NCBI GenBank assembly: GCA_036557285.1
Contig: DATBHW010000020.1
Location: 62,001 to 126,000, forward strand
Source of the DNA: Ktedonobacterales bacterium
GTDB lineage: Bacteria > Chloroflexota > Ktedonobacteria > Ktedonobacterales > DATBGS01
Direction of reading: 5' to 3'
Length of the DNA stretch: 64,000 nucleotides
Shown: positions 55,610-63,436 of the stretch, piece after piece
How the letters are laid out: each line of letters begins with the position of its first letter
Position numbering within the stretch: position 1 is the first letter of the stretch
The notes under the pieces: generated by a model
What the model saw: only the letters and a program-made list of their open reading frames with translations
Database searches by the model: none
Told to the model about the DNA's origin: nothing
Made by a program: the position numbers and the translations under genes

Positions 55610-56923
55610 ATGTCAGAGATACTCCGCAGCAAACACATTGTCGTGGGGGTGTGCGGAGGGATTGCCGCGTTCAAGGCGGTGGCGCTGGTAAGCCAGCTAC
55701 AGAAAGCGGGCGCGCTGGTGGATGTGGTCATGACCGAGCGGGCCAGCGAGTTTGTCAGCGCGCTTTCGTTGAGTTCGCTCAGCCATCGGCCTGTCTACGC
55801 TGATTTGTGGGAGCCAACGGGCCAGGCAGCGGCGCGGCATATCGAACTGGGCCGCGAGGCCGATCTGCTGGTGATCGTTCCGGCAACGGCAAACACGATT
55901 GCGAAGCTGGCGCATGGCCTGGCGGATACGATGCTGGGGGCGGTGGCCCTGGTATCCACAGCGCCGCTGTTGCTTGCGCCCGCGATGGAGCAGGCGATGT
56001 ATCGGCATCCGGCGACGCAGGCAAATCTAGCCCTGCTGCGCGAGCGCGGCGCGATCATCGTCGAGCCGGAAGTGGGCGTGCTGGCGTCGGGTGAGGTCGG
56101 CGCGGGACGCCTGCCCGAGCCGGAAACGCTGGCGCAGGCGATTCGCCAGGCGCTGGGCCGCAGCGGGCCACTGGCGCATCGGCGGGTGGTCGTGACCGCT
56201 GGCGGCACGCAGGAGCCAATTGATCCGGTGCGCTTTATTGGCAATCGGTCATCGGGCCTGATGGGCTACGCGCTGGCGGAGGCGGCGCGTGATCGCGGAG
56301 CCGATGTCACCTTGATTTCGGGGCCGGTCAGCCTGGCCGCACCCTATGGCGTCGAGGTGACGCGCGTGCGGACGGCGCTGGAGATGCGCGGCGCGGTGCT
56401 GGCCGCGCTCGGCCTGGAAGAACCTGGCGCTGAACATGCAGGCCAGCGCAGCGAGTCGGGCGCGGCTGCGCGCGCCCGCGAAGTGGCTGCCGACGCGCTG
56501 GTGATGGCGGCGGCAGTGGCCGATTATCGGGTGGAGCATCCGGCAGCGGAGAAGATGAAGAAGGAGCCGGGCGGCGGCGGGATCGCGCTGACACTCGTAC
56601 GCAATCCTGATATTTTAGCGGATGTGGACGCGGCGCTCAAGTTGGCGGGGCAGGAGGCTGAGCGCCCAATCAGGCGGTTAGTGCGCGTAGGCTTCGCGGC
56701 GGAAACGACGAACCTGGAAGTCTATGCCCGCGCCAAACTGGCATCCAAGGGACTTGATCTGCTGGTAGCGAACGATGTCAGCCGGACAGACAGCGGCTTT
56801 GGCACAGCCACCAACAAGGTCTGGCTGCTCCACCGCAGCGGGCAGATGGAGGATCTGGCGGTTTTGCCCAAAGCGGCGGTGGCTGGAGTCATCTGGGATC
56901 GCGTGCAGGCGCTGTTAGACTAA
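55610..56923 (+). CDS. coaBC: bifunctional phosphopantothenoylcysteine decarboxylase / phosphopantothenate-cysteine ligase
   Basis: The ATG at 55610 gives 437 residues. The CoaC flavoprotein half has [20 protein letters not shown] near residue 10, [20 protein letters not shown] near 75 and [11 protein letters not shown] near 125. The CoaB half begins at [22 protein letters not shown] near 190 and has [13 protein letters not shown] and [11 protein letters not shown]. It makes phosphopantetheine for coenzyme A. At the CoaC proton-donor loop it reads [13 protein letters not shown], so serine stands where Escherichia coli Dfp has cysteine (ACGE). Confidence 0.94.
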   Translation: MSEILRSKHIVVGVCGGIAAFKAVALVSQLQKAGALVDVVMTERASEFVSALSLSSLSHRPVYADLWEPTGQAAARHIELGREADLLVIVPATANTIAKLAHGLADTMLGAVALVSTAPLLLAPAMEQAMYRHPATQANLALLRERGAIIVEPEVGVLASGEVGAGRLPEPETLAQAIRQALGRSGPLAHRRVVVTAGGTQEPIDPVRFIGNRSSGLMGYALAEAARDRGADVTLISGPVSLAAPYGVEVTRVRTALEMRGAVLAALGLEEPGAEHAGQRSESGAAARAREVAADALVMAAAVADYRVEHPAAEKMKKEPGGGGIALTLVRNPDILADVDAALKLAGQEAERPIRRLVRVGFAAETTNLEVYARAKLASKGLDLLVANDVSRTDSGFGTATNKVWLLHRSGQMEDLAVLPKAAVAGVIWDRVQALLD

Positions 56924-57087
56924 GCGCGCTCCCGCCAGAAGAAGGGTTAGATGGTCGGCTGGTCTAGTACTTCTGGACTATGGGCCATTGCTCCGAAGCG
57001 ATTGATGACGTACAATATGCTCAGTTAGCGATGGAAAGATGCAATGAAGTGATCAAGGTCGGTGTGCTGGTACAGGTGGCGTGGAGG

Positions 57088-57098
57088 GGTGGTATGAT
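57088..57098 (+). promoter_or_regulatory. candidate extended -10 promoter
   Basis: TGGTATGAT at 57090-57098 lies about 55 bases before the coiled-coil gene. A second possibility is TTGCTC/TACAAT (56988-57016, 17-base spacing). Neither is certain. Confidence 0.35.
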
Positions 57099-57151
57099 TT
57101 CCCTCACACACTATGACATGGTAAAGAGCAGATATGCAGGAGGGGTTGAAC

Positions 57152-57577
57152 ATGGATCGCGCAAGCGCAGGTTTTGAGAGCATTGCTGAGATGCTGTTGC
57201 AGCAAAAGAAGCTGATGGACGCGCTGGAGGCTGAGAATCGGGAGCTGCGGCGTCAACTAGCAGAACTCCGTCGTGGCATTGGTATCGCTGTGGTCATTGA
57301 AGGCAAGACCATTCAGCTTGCCGGCGGCGTATCAGACCCGGCTTTTCAGAATGGCCTGGCAGCCCTGGGCCAGTCTCCCGCAGCCAACCAGATTAGCCAG
57401 CTCAACAACCAGATTAGCCAGTTAAACCTGGGAGCAGTTTCTGGAAGCTTCTCCGGTATGACGCCGCCACCCTCGCCAGCTACCAGTTCGCCTCTGTTCG
57501 CGCCAGAGAAGCCAGCCCCCAACGGAAGCGGGACAAATAATGGGCGCAATCCGCTGGCCGATAGCTTTGTGCTATAA
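57152..57577 (+). CDS. small coiled-coil protein of unknown function
   Basis: The ATG at 57152 behind AGGAGGGG gives 141 residues. An N-terminal coiled coil (about 10-45, with LLQQKKLMDALEAENRELRR) is followed by a short beta-like segment (IGIAVVIEGKTIQLAGG). A tandem repeat then encodes NQISQLN twice, and the C-terminal third is a Pro/Ser-rich, probably disordered tail. No known domain was recognised. It may be a scaffold or regulator. It is followed by the AIM24-type gene in the same direction. Confidence 0.65.
   Translation: MDRASAGFESIAEMLLQQKKLMDALEAENRELRRQLAELRRGIGIAVVIEGKTIQLAGGVSDPAFQNGLAALGQSPAANQISQLNNQISQLNLGAVSGSFSGMTPPPSPATSSPLFAPEKPAPNGSGTNNGRNPLADSFVL
57386..57427 (+). repeat. 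tandem 21-base repeat inside the coiled-coil gene
   Basis: Two adjacent copies of an AACCAGATTAGCCAG-led unit (57386-57406 and 57407-57427) differ at two positions and encode NQISQLN twice. Confidence 0.8.
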
Positions 57578-57645
57578 GCTGGCAGCGGAAGCCCCCTTCC
57601 TCTCAGGCGAGCGGTATGATATGATGAATACAGGCACAAGAGTGC

Positions 57646-57667
57646 AGCCGACCACCAATGGTCGGCT
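57646..57667 (+). terminator. hairpin after the coiled-coil gene
   Basis: Arms AGCCGACCA and TGGTCGGCT with a 4-base loop are followed by ATCTGTTT. It is a possible weak terminator or a leader hairpin of the AIM24 gene. Confidence 0.45.
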
Positions 57668-57717
57668 ATCTGTTTAGGGGTCTGGCCTGGCTTTCAGGCG
57701 AATAAGGGAGGCGCGTC

Positions 57718-58680
57718 GTGATTTGTCCGAATTGTCGAAATCAGATGGCTGATAATGCGCGATTTTGTGGAATCTGTGGCAATCCTAACCCGTCGCCTGG
57801 AGGAGCGCAGCCGTCGGGAGGCTACGCAGCGCCGCCGCCGGGGGGAGGCTATGGAGCGCCTCCAGGGCCGGTAGGCGCAGGCCAGTATCAAGCGGCGTAT
57901 GGCGGCGGTCTGGCCGTCAGCGAGCCGCAGCCCGAATTGCATAACCCCAAAGACCCGATTGTCATTGGGGATATGCGCATCAAAATCGAGGGCGAAGTGG
58001 TGCCAGCGGTGAGCGTCGAACTGGGTCAGCAGCAGACGGTCTATTTCGAGCATCATATCTTGCTGTGGAAGCATCCGGGCGTCAACATTGGCTTCATGAG
58101 CCTGAAGGGCGCGGCCAAACGCTTCTTTGCCGGATTGCAAATCTTTATCAGCACTGCGCAGGGTCCGGGCAACATCGCTTTCTCGCGCGAGGCGCCGGGG
58201 CAGGTGGTCGCTCTGCGTTTGCAGCCAGGGCAGATTATTGACGTGCGCGAACACCAATTTTTGTGCGCTTCCAGCAATGTCGGCTATGGCTTTACCTTTG
58301 TGCGCGGCGCGGCGAATGTCCTTTTCAGCCGGACGGGGCTGTTCGTGGATCAATTTACCGGCCAGCAGGGCGAGGGCGTCGTGGTGGTGCATGCCTATGG
58401 CAATCACTTTGAGAAGCAGCTTGCGCCAGGCGAGACGCTGGACGTGGAGCCTGGCGCGTGGCTGTGGAAGGATGCCTCGGTGCAGATGACCACGACTTCG
58501 ATTGCCAGTTCGACACGCGGCGGCCTCTTTGGGGCGCTGGGCAATCTGGTGGCAGGCGCTTCGATTACCTTGAACCGCTTTACCGGGCCGGGGCGCATCG
58601 GTATTCAATCAATGACCTATCATCCGCCAACCGCCGAGGGCGCGACGCAAGTGGGCGGCCAGGGCAATTTCAACTTCTAG
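57718..58680 (+). CDS. zinc-ribbon AIM24-family protein
   Basis: The GTG at 57718 behind AGGGAGG gives 320 residues. The N-terminus is a zinc ribbon (CPNC...FCGICGN), followed by a Gly/Pro-rich linker (about 27-70). The rest (about 85-310) is the AIM24/TRAP-like beta domain, with VYFEHHILLWKHPGVNIG, PGQIIDVREHQFLCASSNVGYGFTF, NVLFSRTGLFVDQFTG and ETLDVEPGAWLWKDASVQM. AIM24 proteins are widespread in bacteria, and their biochemical role is not settled. A strong terminator follows. The ribbon suggests binding to a partner. Confidence 0.88.
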   Translation: MICPNCRNQMADNARFCGICGNPNPSPGGAQPSGGYAAPPPGGGYGAPPGPVGAGQYQAAYGGGLAVSEPQPELHNPKDPIVIGDMRIKIEGEVVPAVSVELGQQQTVYFEHHILLWKHPGVNIGFMSLKGAAKRFFAGLQIFISTAQGPGNIAFSREAPGQVVALRLQPGQIIDVREHQFLCASSNVGYGFTFVRGAANVLFSRTGLFVDQFTGQQGEGVVVVHAYGNHFEKQLAPGETLDVEPGAWLWKDASVQMTTTSIASSTRGGLFGALGNLVAGASITLNRFTGPGRIGIQSMTYHPPTAEGATQVGGQGNFNF

Positions 58681-58703
58681 CCCGGCATCCTTTGGTAGTG
58701 AGC

Positions 58704-58742
58704 GGCGACCCTGCTCCGCAGTTGGGAGCAGGGTCGCCTTTT
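58704..58742 (+). terminator. intrinsic terminator after the AIM24 gene
   Basis: Perfect 14-base arms GGCGACCCTGCTCC (58704-58717) and GGAGCAGGGTCGCC (58725-58738) are followed by TTTT. It also lies at the end of the convergent membrane-protein gene. Confidence 0.85.
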
Positions 58743-58770
58743 CGTTGCACAGCGCCTGTTTCCACAGGCG

Positions 58771-60531
58771 CTAATGGCGAGGGCCGCTTGCCTCATGCTC
58801 GGCTTGCCCCAATGGCGTCTGCCAGGGTTCCGGCTTCTCCGGGGCGCGGCTTGGTGGCGACAGCGGCCCGGTGAAACGGCGGGGCAGCGCGTCGGCTGTT
58901 CGCAGCGCGCCGCTGGCTGGGCGCATGGGCGCAGGAGCCACCGGAGACCCACTATCAGGGGTTGGGGGAGGGACATTGATGGGGCGGAGCTGCGCGCCAG
59001 GGGCCGCCATATCAACGAGCGACGCGCCTGGCTGTTCGGGGCGTGCCGGGCGCGTTCCCCTGGTGATCTGCTCCATGTTTTCAGCCACGCGCCGCAATTC
59101 GTTCTCGATGGTCTCCATTTGGGAGCCGATATGCCCCAGCCGGGCGCGAAGTAACTCTAATCCGACGCCCTGCTGGCGGACGCGCAGTTCCATTTCTCTC
59201 AGGAAAGGCCGTTCAGTGGAGCGGTTCTCGTTACGGCTCCCTTCCCCTTCGAGCATTGTGTGCAGATGAACTGCGCTCTGCTCAGCGCGCGCTTGCAGTT
59301 CGTGGAGCGCGCTATCGGTATTGCTCAGCGTCTGGTGTACCATTGAGAGGTCGGAACTAATGCCCATCACCGCAGTGAATCCCCCGGCAGTATATTGAAG
59401 GGATTGCTGCAATAAGATGAGTTGCCGACCTGTGCGTGCCAGGGCCAGCGTCAGCCCATCCAATGAGGTTCCGCTGGGGCCGTTCAACGATTGCAGCGCG
59501 GCAGGATCGCCATTGCTCAAGCGGCCAAGCGCCAGTGTCAGTTCACTGATGCGTTCTTCCATGCGGGCGCGCACCGCCGCAGTACGCGCTAGCCGCTCCA
59601 TCTGTTCCAACAGGGTGTTGAGGAGATGGGCAGCCAGGGCCAGCGAGCCGTTGGGCACCGGGGCGCGTATCTCGGTATCACCCGCCATAAAGCGTACATA
59701 GGTATTGCTCAGGCTCTCCATTTCCTCCTGTATCTGCTCTTGTTGTTCGGTCACGTCCCTGCGTGTCAGGAGTAATTCATCCTTCTGGCGGTTCGTTGTG
59801 GCAATGAAGCGATCAAGATTGAGGCTAAAGAGCCGGGCGACATAGGCGATCAGCCCCAGCGCCAGCACCGTTGACACAATGGTAAACGTAATCTGTGCCT
59901 CAAGTGGCAGCGTAATGGCAGGCATGATCTGATCTTGATATTGTCCCAGGCTAATCGCCAGGATCGTCGCGCCAGCGATTCCGGCCAGAGCGATGGCATG
60001 GCGGCTGCCCAGCAGCAGGGCCGCGCTCACGACCACGTAGGCGTAGAAGAGGACAATCGCCCCGCTTACGCTGAACAGGAGCAGCCAGAGGCCCACGATC
60101 ACAAAGTCGGCGTATGGCAACAGGTAAAACGCCAGCGGCGATTGGCTGACGCGCTGGCGGTTGGCGGCCAGCAGGGTAATCAAACCACAGACGCCGAGCA
60201 TTCCTCCGCTGGCGGCCAGGCCAAAGAAAGCAGGTTCATGAAACACGGCTTCCAGAATCATGCCGATTGGGGCCAGCGCCACTCCCAGCGAGAGATGGCC
60301 GATTGACATAGAACGCAGGATAGAGGTAATATGCGCCTCCTGAAGCCCGACTGGCTGCCCCGCTTCTTCGGGGGCGGCGCCGGTGGAGATGAATGCTGGT
60401 GTGTGTGAGTTCTGGAATGGAGAACTTGCTGATATAGCTGGCGTATAGTCAGGTTTCTGTATGGTTGATTGTCCAGCAGTACGCTCGGTTGCTGTATAAG
60501 GGGAGATAATGCGCTCTTCTTGCGGACGCAT
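58771..60531 (-). CDS. multi-pass membrane protein with long cytoplasmic coiled coil
   Basis: A longer frame runs upstream, but the part beyond 60531 is shadow sequence opposite the sigma factor. The ATG at 60531 behind GAGAGG gives 586 residues. About six membrane segments span residues 75-250. A coiled coil (QKDELLLTRRDVTEQQEQIQ) leads into a HAMP-like helical section and repeated heptads, interrupted by LDGLTLALARTGRQL, and the Pro-rich C-terminus is low-complexity. No kinase, cyclase or MCP signature was found. It may be a membrane sensor or scaffold. It is divergent from the ECF sigma gene. Confidence 0.75.
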   Translation of the reverse strand: MRPQEERIISPYTATERTAGQSTIQKPDYTPAISASSPFQNSHTPAFISTGAAPEEAGQPVGLQEAHITSILRSMSIGHLSLGVALAPIGMILEAVFHEPAFFGLAASGGMLGVCGLITLLAANRQRVSQSPLAFYLLPYADFVIVGLWLLLFSVSGAIVLFYAYVVVSAALLLGSRHAIALAGIAGATILAISLGQYQDQIMPAITLPLEAQITFTIVSTVLALGLIAYVARLFSLNLDRFIATTNRQKDELLLTRRDVTEQQEQIQEEMESLSNTYVRFMAGDTEIRAPVPNGSLALAAHLLNTLLEQMERLARTAAVRARMEERISELTLALGRLSNGDPAALQSLNGPSGTSLDGLTLALARTGRQLILLQQSLQYTAGGFTAVMGISSDLSMVHQTLSNTDSALHELQARAEQSAVHLHTMLEGEGSRNENRSTERPFLREMELRVRQQGVGLELLRARLGHIGSQMETIENELRRVAENMEQITRGTRPARPEQPGASLVDMAAPGAQLRPINVPPPTPDSGSPVAPAPMRPASGALRTADALPRRFTGPLSPPSRAPEKPEPWQTPLGQAEHEASGPRH

Positions 60532-60861
60532 GTTTGTTCGCCTCTCTTTCTCCCAGCAACACTTCCCTTTTGCTGTTATGCCTGGAGGGGAGATGTGTCT
60601 GTCAAAGCCGCTTGCTCTGAGCTGTGGAGTAGCAATTCTTGTGCCGCGAACATGTCCCACGCGCCCACAATCCGCGCGGCCTTCTCTTTGCTCCCCGTTC
60701 ATCTGCCCCCAGGCCGTTTGGGCGCCAGAAAACACTTTACTGCTCCCGCTTCGTCTTGTTTTATGGATGACATCCACCCGGCGCTGGGAAGCATTCAGAA
60801 AAGGAGCAAGGATGGAGAGGCGGTGCAGCGCGTGCAAATCCAACGGTCGAGTGTGCAGACG
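60532..60861. other. divergent intergenic region between membrane protein and ECF sigma gene
   Basis: This 330-base gap probably carries the promoters for both directions. The plus-strand frame that covers it is open but not conserved-looking and lacks ribosome sites. No repeat, RNA gene or confident promoter was seen. Confidence 0.4.
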
Positions 60862-61422
60862 ATGAGCAATCCGAGCGATTGCGTTGATTTTGCGGCCCTG
60901 GCGCCGCTGCACATAGCGACGATGCTGCGGGTCGCGGCGGCGCTCGTGGGAGTGGCCGATGCCGAAGACGCCGCACAGGAAGCACTGATGCGCGCCTGGC
61001 AAGGACGGTCCAGTCTGCGCGATGCAGCGGCCTTTCGTCCCTGGCTCTTGCGAATTACGGTCAATGTCTGTCGGGACTGGCAGCGCGGGCGCTTTGGTAC
61101 CAGCCGCCGCCTGCTGGAGCCGCTCGATACTTCTGAAACTGTCGGCCTGGCCGCCGCTCTTGGCAGCGACCCCGGCGCAAGTGATCACACGGCGGCGCTC
61201 GATTTGCGCGCGGCCATTACCCGCCTGGACCCCGATTACCGGGTCGTGGTGGCCCTGCGCTACTACGTGGGCATGGACGCTACCGAGGCGGGGGCGGCGC
61301 TGGGCGTTCCTGCTGCCACTATTCGCACCCGTTTGCGCCGGGCGCTGGCCTTGCTGCGCGAGCATCTTAGCGCGTCAGGAGACCTACCCTCCTTCCAAGA
61401 TAGGAAGGGAGCATCTTCATGA
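60862..61422 (+). CDS. ECF-type RNA polymerase sigma factor
   Basis: The frame is open from 60469, but the ECF region starts only around the ATG at 60862, giving 186 residues. Region 2 has ADAEDAAQEALMRAWQGRSS and FRPWLLRITVNVCRDWQRGR. Region 4 has LDPDYRVVVALRYYVGMDATEAGAALGVPAATIRTRLRRAL, with the helix-turn-helix. It would direct RNA polymerase to a specific promoter set. Its stop overlaps the next start (ATGA), so it is cotranscribed with the Asp-box protein, the likely anti-sigma or sensor. The exact start is uncertain because no strong ribosome site was found. Confidence 0.9.
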   Translation: MSNPSDCVDFAALAPLHIATMLRVAAALVGVADAEDAAQEALMRAWQGRSSLRDAAAFRPWLLRITVNVCRDWQRGRFGTSRRLLEPLDTSETVGLAAALGSDPGASDHTAALDLRAAITRLDPDYRVVVALRYYVGMDATEAGAALGVPAATIRTRLRRALALLREHLSASGDLPSFQDRKGASS

Positions 61423-63092
61423 CTGACGAACAGGAGCGGCCTGACAAGATGGAGCCGCTGGGGCCAGCCTATGAGGCGCTGCAACGGCGTCTGCTGGACG
61501 ACGGCGCGCGCTGGCGCGCGGGGCTGCCATCAACCGAACGTCTTGAACAACGGCTGCATGCGTTGAAGAACCAGGAGCGCGCCGCCCATTTTCGCGCCGC
61601 TGGCGTGAAGCGGAGCGGCGGATTACGGGTGATACATCGGATTAAGGGAGGATATAACGTGTTTCATGGACGTGTAAAAGCGGCGCTGGGGGGAATCGCC
61701 CTTGCTGCGGTGGTTGGGCTGTTTGCCGTGTTATTCTACGGCTTTGCCGGCCATAGGGCCGGAACGGCTGCTAACCCTGGCGGCGCTCGCACTGCCAGCC
61801 CTACCTGGATAGTAACGAGCTTTCCAACATCCCCTCAATATAACAGCTACGCGCCGATGGTTGCGCCCAGCAACCCCAGCGTGGTCTATAAACTTGCGCC
61901 AGCGGACGGTGCAGCGGATCAAACGGTGCTGGCGCGCAGCACCGATGGCGGCGCTACCTGGCGCACGTTCGCGCTGCCATCGGTAAACGGGGGCAATGCT
62001 GTGCCTGTGGTGGTCTTCGTCAGCCCGCTGAACCCGCAGGATGTCTTTCTGACGGTGCGCGTCGAGCTTCCCTTCACGACGCCTGGGTTCCAGCCATGCC
62101 CGCAGTCTGTAACAGTCGGCGGGCTGAGCAGCTACGCGGCTTTGTCTGGCGGCCCTTCGCTCTGCGCTGTGGAGTTTGTGAGCAAGGACGGCGGGGAGCA
62201 TTGGAGCCAGGCGCATCTGCCAGCGTCGGCTGCTCCTGCCGCGCTGGGGGATAGCTCTGGTTATATTTTCTTAGACTCTGTTCTGTTTAGCAACGGCGCG
62301 ACGGTCTTCCAGGTGCAAGGGAACCGCCTCTATTCAGCGACCAATGTTGAGCCGGGCGCTTCTCCGAACGCTCCTGAGGCTCAATCTACCGGGACCATCC
62401 GTATTGTTGTCAGCACCGATGGCGGCCTTAACTGGAGTTACGCAGATAAGGCGCTGGCGTCAAGGGGGCAGAGCATTTGCGATTATACTGCGGCCCCCAC
62501 TGGCTCAACCCTGTTCGCCGTTACTTCTGCTGGCTGCAACAGTGAAATCGCGTCGCCCCCGTTCCTCTGGCGCAGCGATGACGCTGGCGCGCATTGGACA
62601 GAGGTGGGAAAGCTTCCTGGTGATGTGGAGATGGGGATGATCGCCGTCAGTCGTGGCAATGGACAAATGCCCCTGCTCTATGTCAACACGGCCCAGGAGA
62701 CCTGCACCGTCAGCCCGTACCTCTCCAGGCCAAAAGCAGGTGGGTGTAGTATTGATACCTCGCCCGCCAATTTGCGGGTCAGCGCCGATGGCGGCAAGAC
62801 CTGGAGGGCTGCGCCCACAAAGGGCTTCCCGACGACGCAGCCAGGCGACAGGCTCCAGAATCCCGGCGCGCCGCTGGGGGCGCTGGGCGATGGGTCTGTC
62901 CTCTTCCTTGCTCGCTCTGCGCAGGGTTTCGACAGCTTTTATACCTGGAAATCTGGTGATGCTTCCTGGCATCAGGTGGGGCCGGGCTTCAACAACGTCA
63001 GCAGCGCCTTTGTGGTCCCTGGCACGCGGAATACTGTTTGTGTGGTGACGGGGTATCAATCTGACTACACGGTTCACACGTTTACCATCTAG
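61419..63092 (+). CDS. single-pass membrane protein with Asp-box (BNR-like) propeller, likely sensor or anti-sigma
   Basis: The 557-residue protein starts inside the sigma stop. Residues 1-85 are cytoplasmic, charged and helical, resembling the short anti-sigma tails next to ECF genes, but lack the zinc HxxxCxxC motif. One membrane helix lies at about 88-110 (LGGIALAAVVGLFAVLFYGF). The outer region (about 125-557) has five Asp-box repeats of S-x-D-G-G-x-x-W type: STDGGATW, SKDGGEHW, STDGGLNW, SDDAGAHW and SADGGKTW. Asp-boxes mark beta-propellers of the sialidase/Vps10 type. It may hold the sigma factor and release it on an external signal; this is an inference from the operon. Confidence 0.85.
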   Translation: MTDEQERPDKMEPLGPAYEALQRRLLDDGARWRAGLPSTERLEQRLHALKNQERAAHFRAAGVKRSGGLRVIHRIKGGYNVFHGRVKAALGGIALAAVVGLFAVLFYGFAGHRAGTAANPGGARTASPTWIVTSFPTSPQYNSYAPMVAPSNPSVVYKLAPADGAADQTVLARSTDGGATWRTFALPSVNGGNAVPVVVFVSPLNPQDVFLTVRVELPFTTPGFQPCPQSVTVGGLSSYAALSGGPSLCAVEFVSKDGGEHWSQAHLPASAAPAALGDSSGYIFLDSVLFSNGATVFQVQGNRLYSATNVEPGASPNAPEAQSTGTIRIVVSTDGGLNWSYADKALASRGQSICDYTAAPTGSTLFAVTSAGCNSEIASPPFLWRSDDAGAHWTEVGKLPGDVEMGMIAVSRGNGQMPLLYVNTAQETCTVSPYLSRPKAGGCSIDTSPANLRVSADGGKTWRAAPTKGFPTTQPGDRLQNPGAPLGALGDGSVLFLARSAQGFDSFYTWKSGDASWHQVGPGFNNVSSAFVVPGTRNTVCVVTGYQSDYTVHTFTI

Positions 63093-63120
63093 CCCTCTGC
63101 GCGCGCAGCGCGGGCAAGGG

Positions 63121-63358
63121 TAATGCCATATCCGCTTACAGAGCAGCGTTTTACTGGCTGCGCCGCCTTCCAGGCGGCTAAGAACGCCTCGCAAAACGCT
63201 GACGGCGCAGCAGTGTTCACTTGTAGCGCCGCCTTCCAGGCGGCGCTACAAGGAGGCGCCTGGCCCACTGAGGTTGTATGAGGCGCTCTAAGCGTCAGGC
63301 CGCCTGGAAGGCGGCGCTGTGTGTGGCGTCCGCGAGCATTCAACGGGATATGGTATCA
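63121..63358. mobile_element. MITE-like element with three palindromic cores
   Basis: The imperfect ends TAATGCCATATCC (63121-63133) and GGATATGGTATCA (63346-63358) are inverted, 11 of 13 matching. Inside are 19-base perfect inverted arms (63160-63178, 63299-63317) and a central perfect palindrome with 13-base arms (63221-63233, 63239-63251). No transposase frame was found. Its right end reads TATGGTATCATAAT, which resembles a promoter -10 pointing at the lipoprotein gene. Confidence 0.6.
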
Positions 63359-63436
63359 TAATCAATCATACATGCTGCCATGAGAGTCTACTACCGACAT
63401 ACTCACCATAGGGAATAGAAAGCAAAGAGGTTATTG

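Noticed and set aside
56980-57177. 65-codon frame ahead of the coiled-coil gene
   Set aside because: It has no ribosome site, overlaps promoter-like sequence and the next gene's start, and has no recognisable features.
60469-60861. N-terminal extension of the ECF sigma factor
   Set aside because: Known sigma regions start only after 60862, and the extension lacks conserved features and a ribosome site.
60534-61365. N-terminal extension of the membrane coiled-coil protein
   Set aside because: The extra 278 residues lie opposite the sigma factor and the divergent gap, are Arg/His-rich and have no signature; a ribosome site supports the ATG at 60531.
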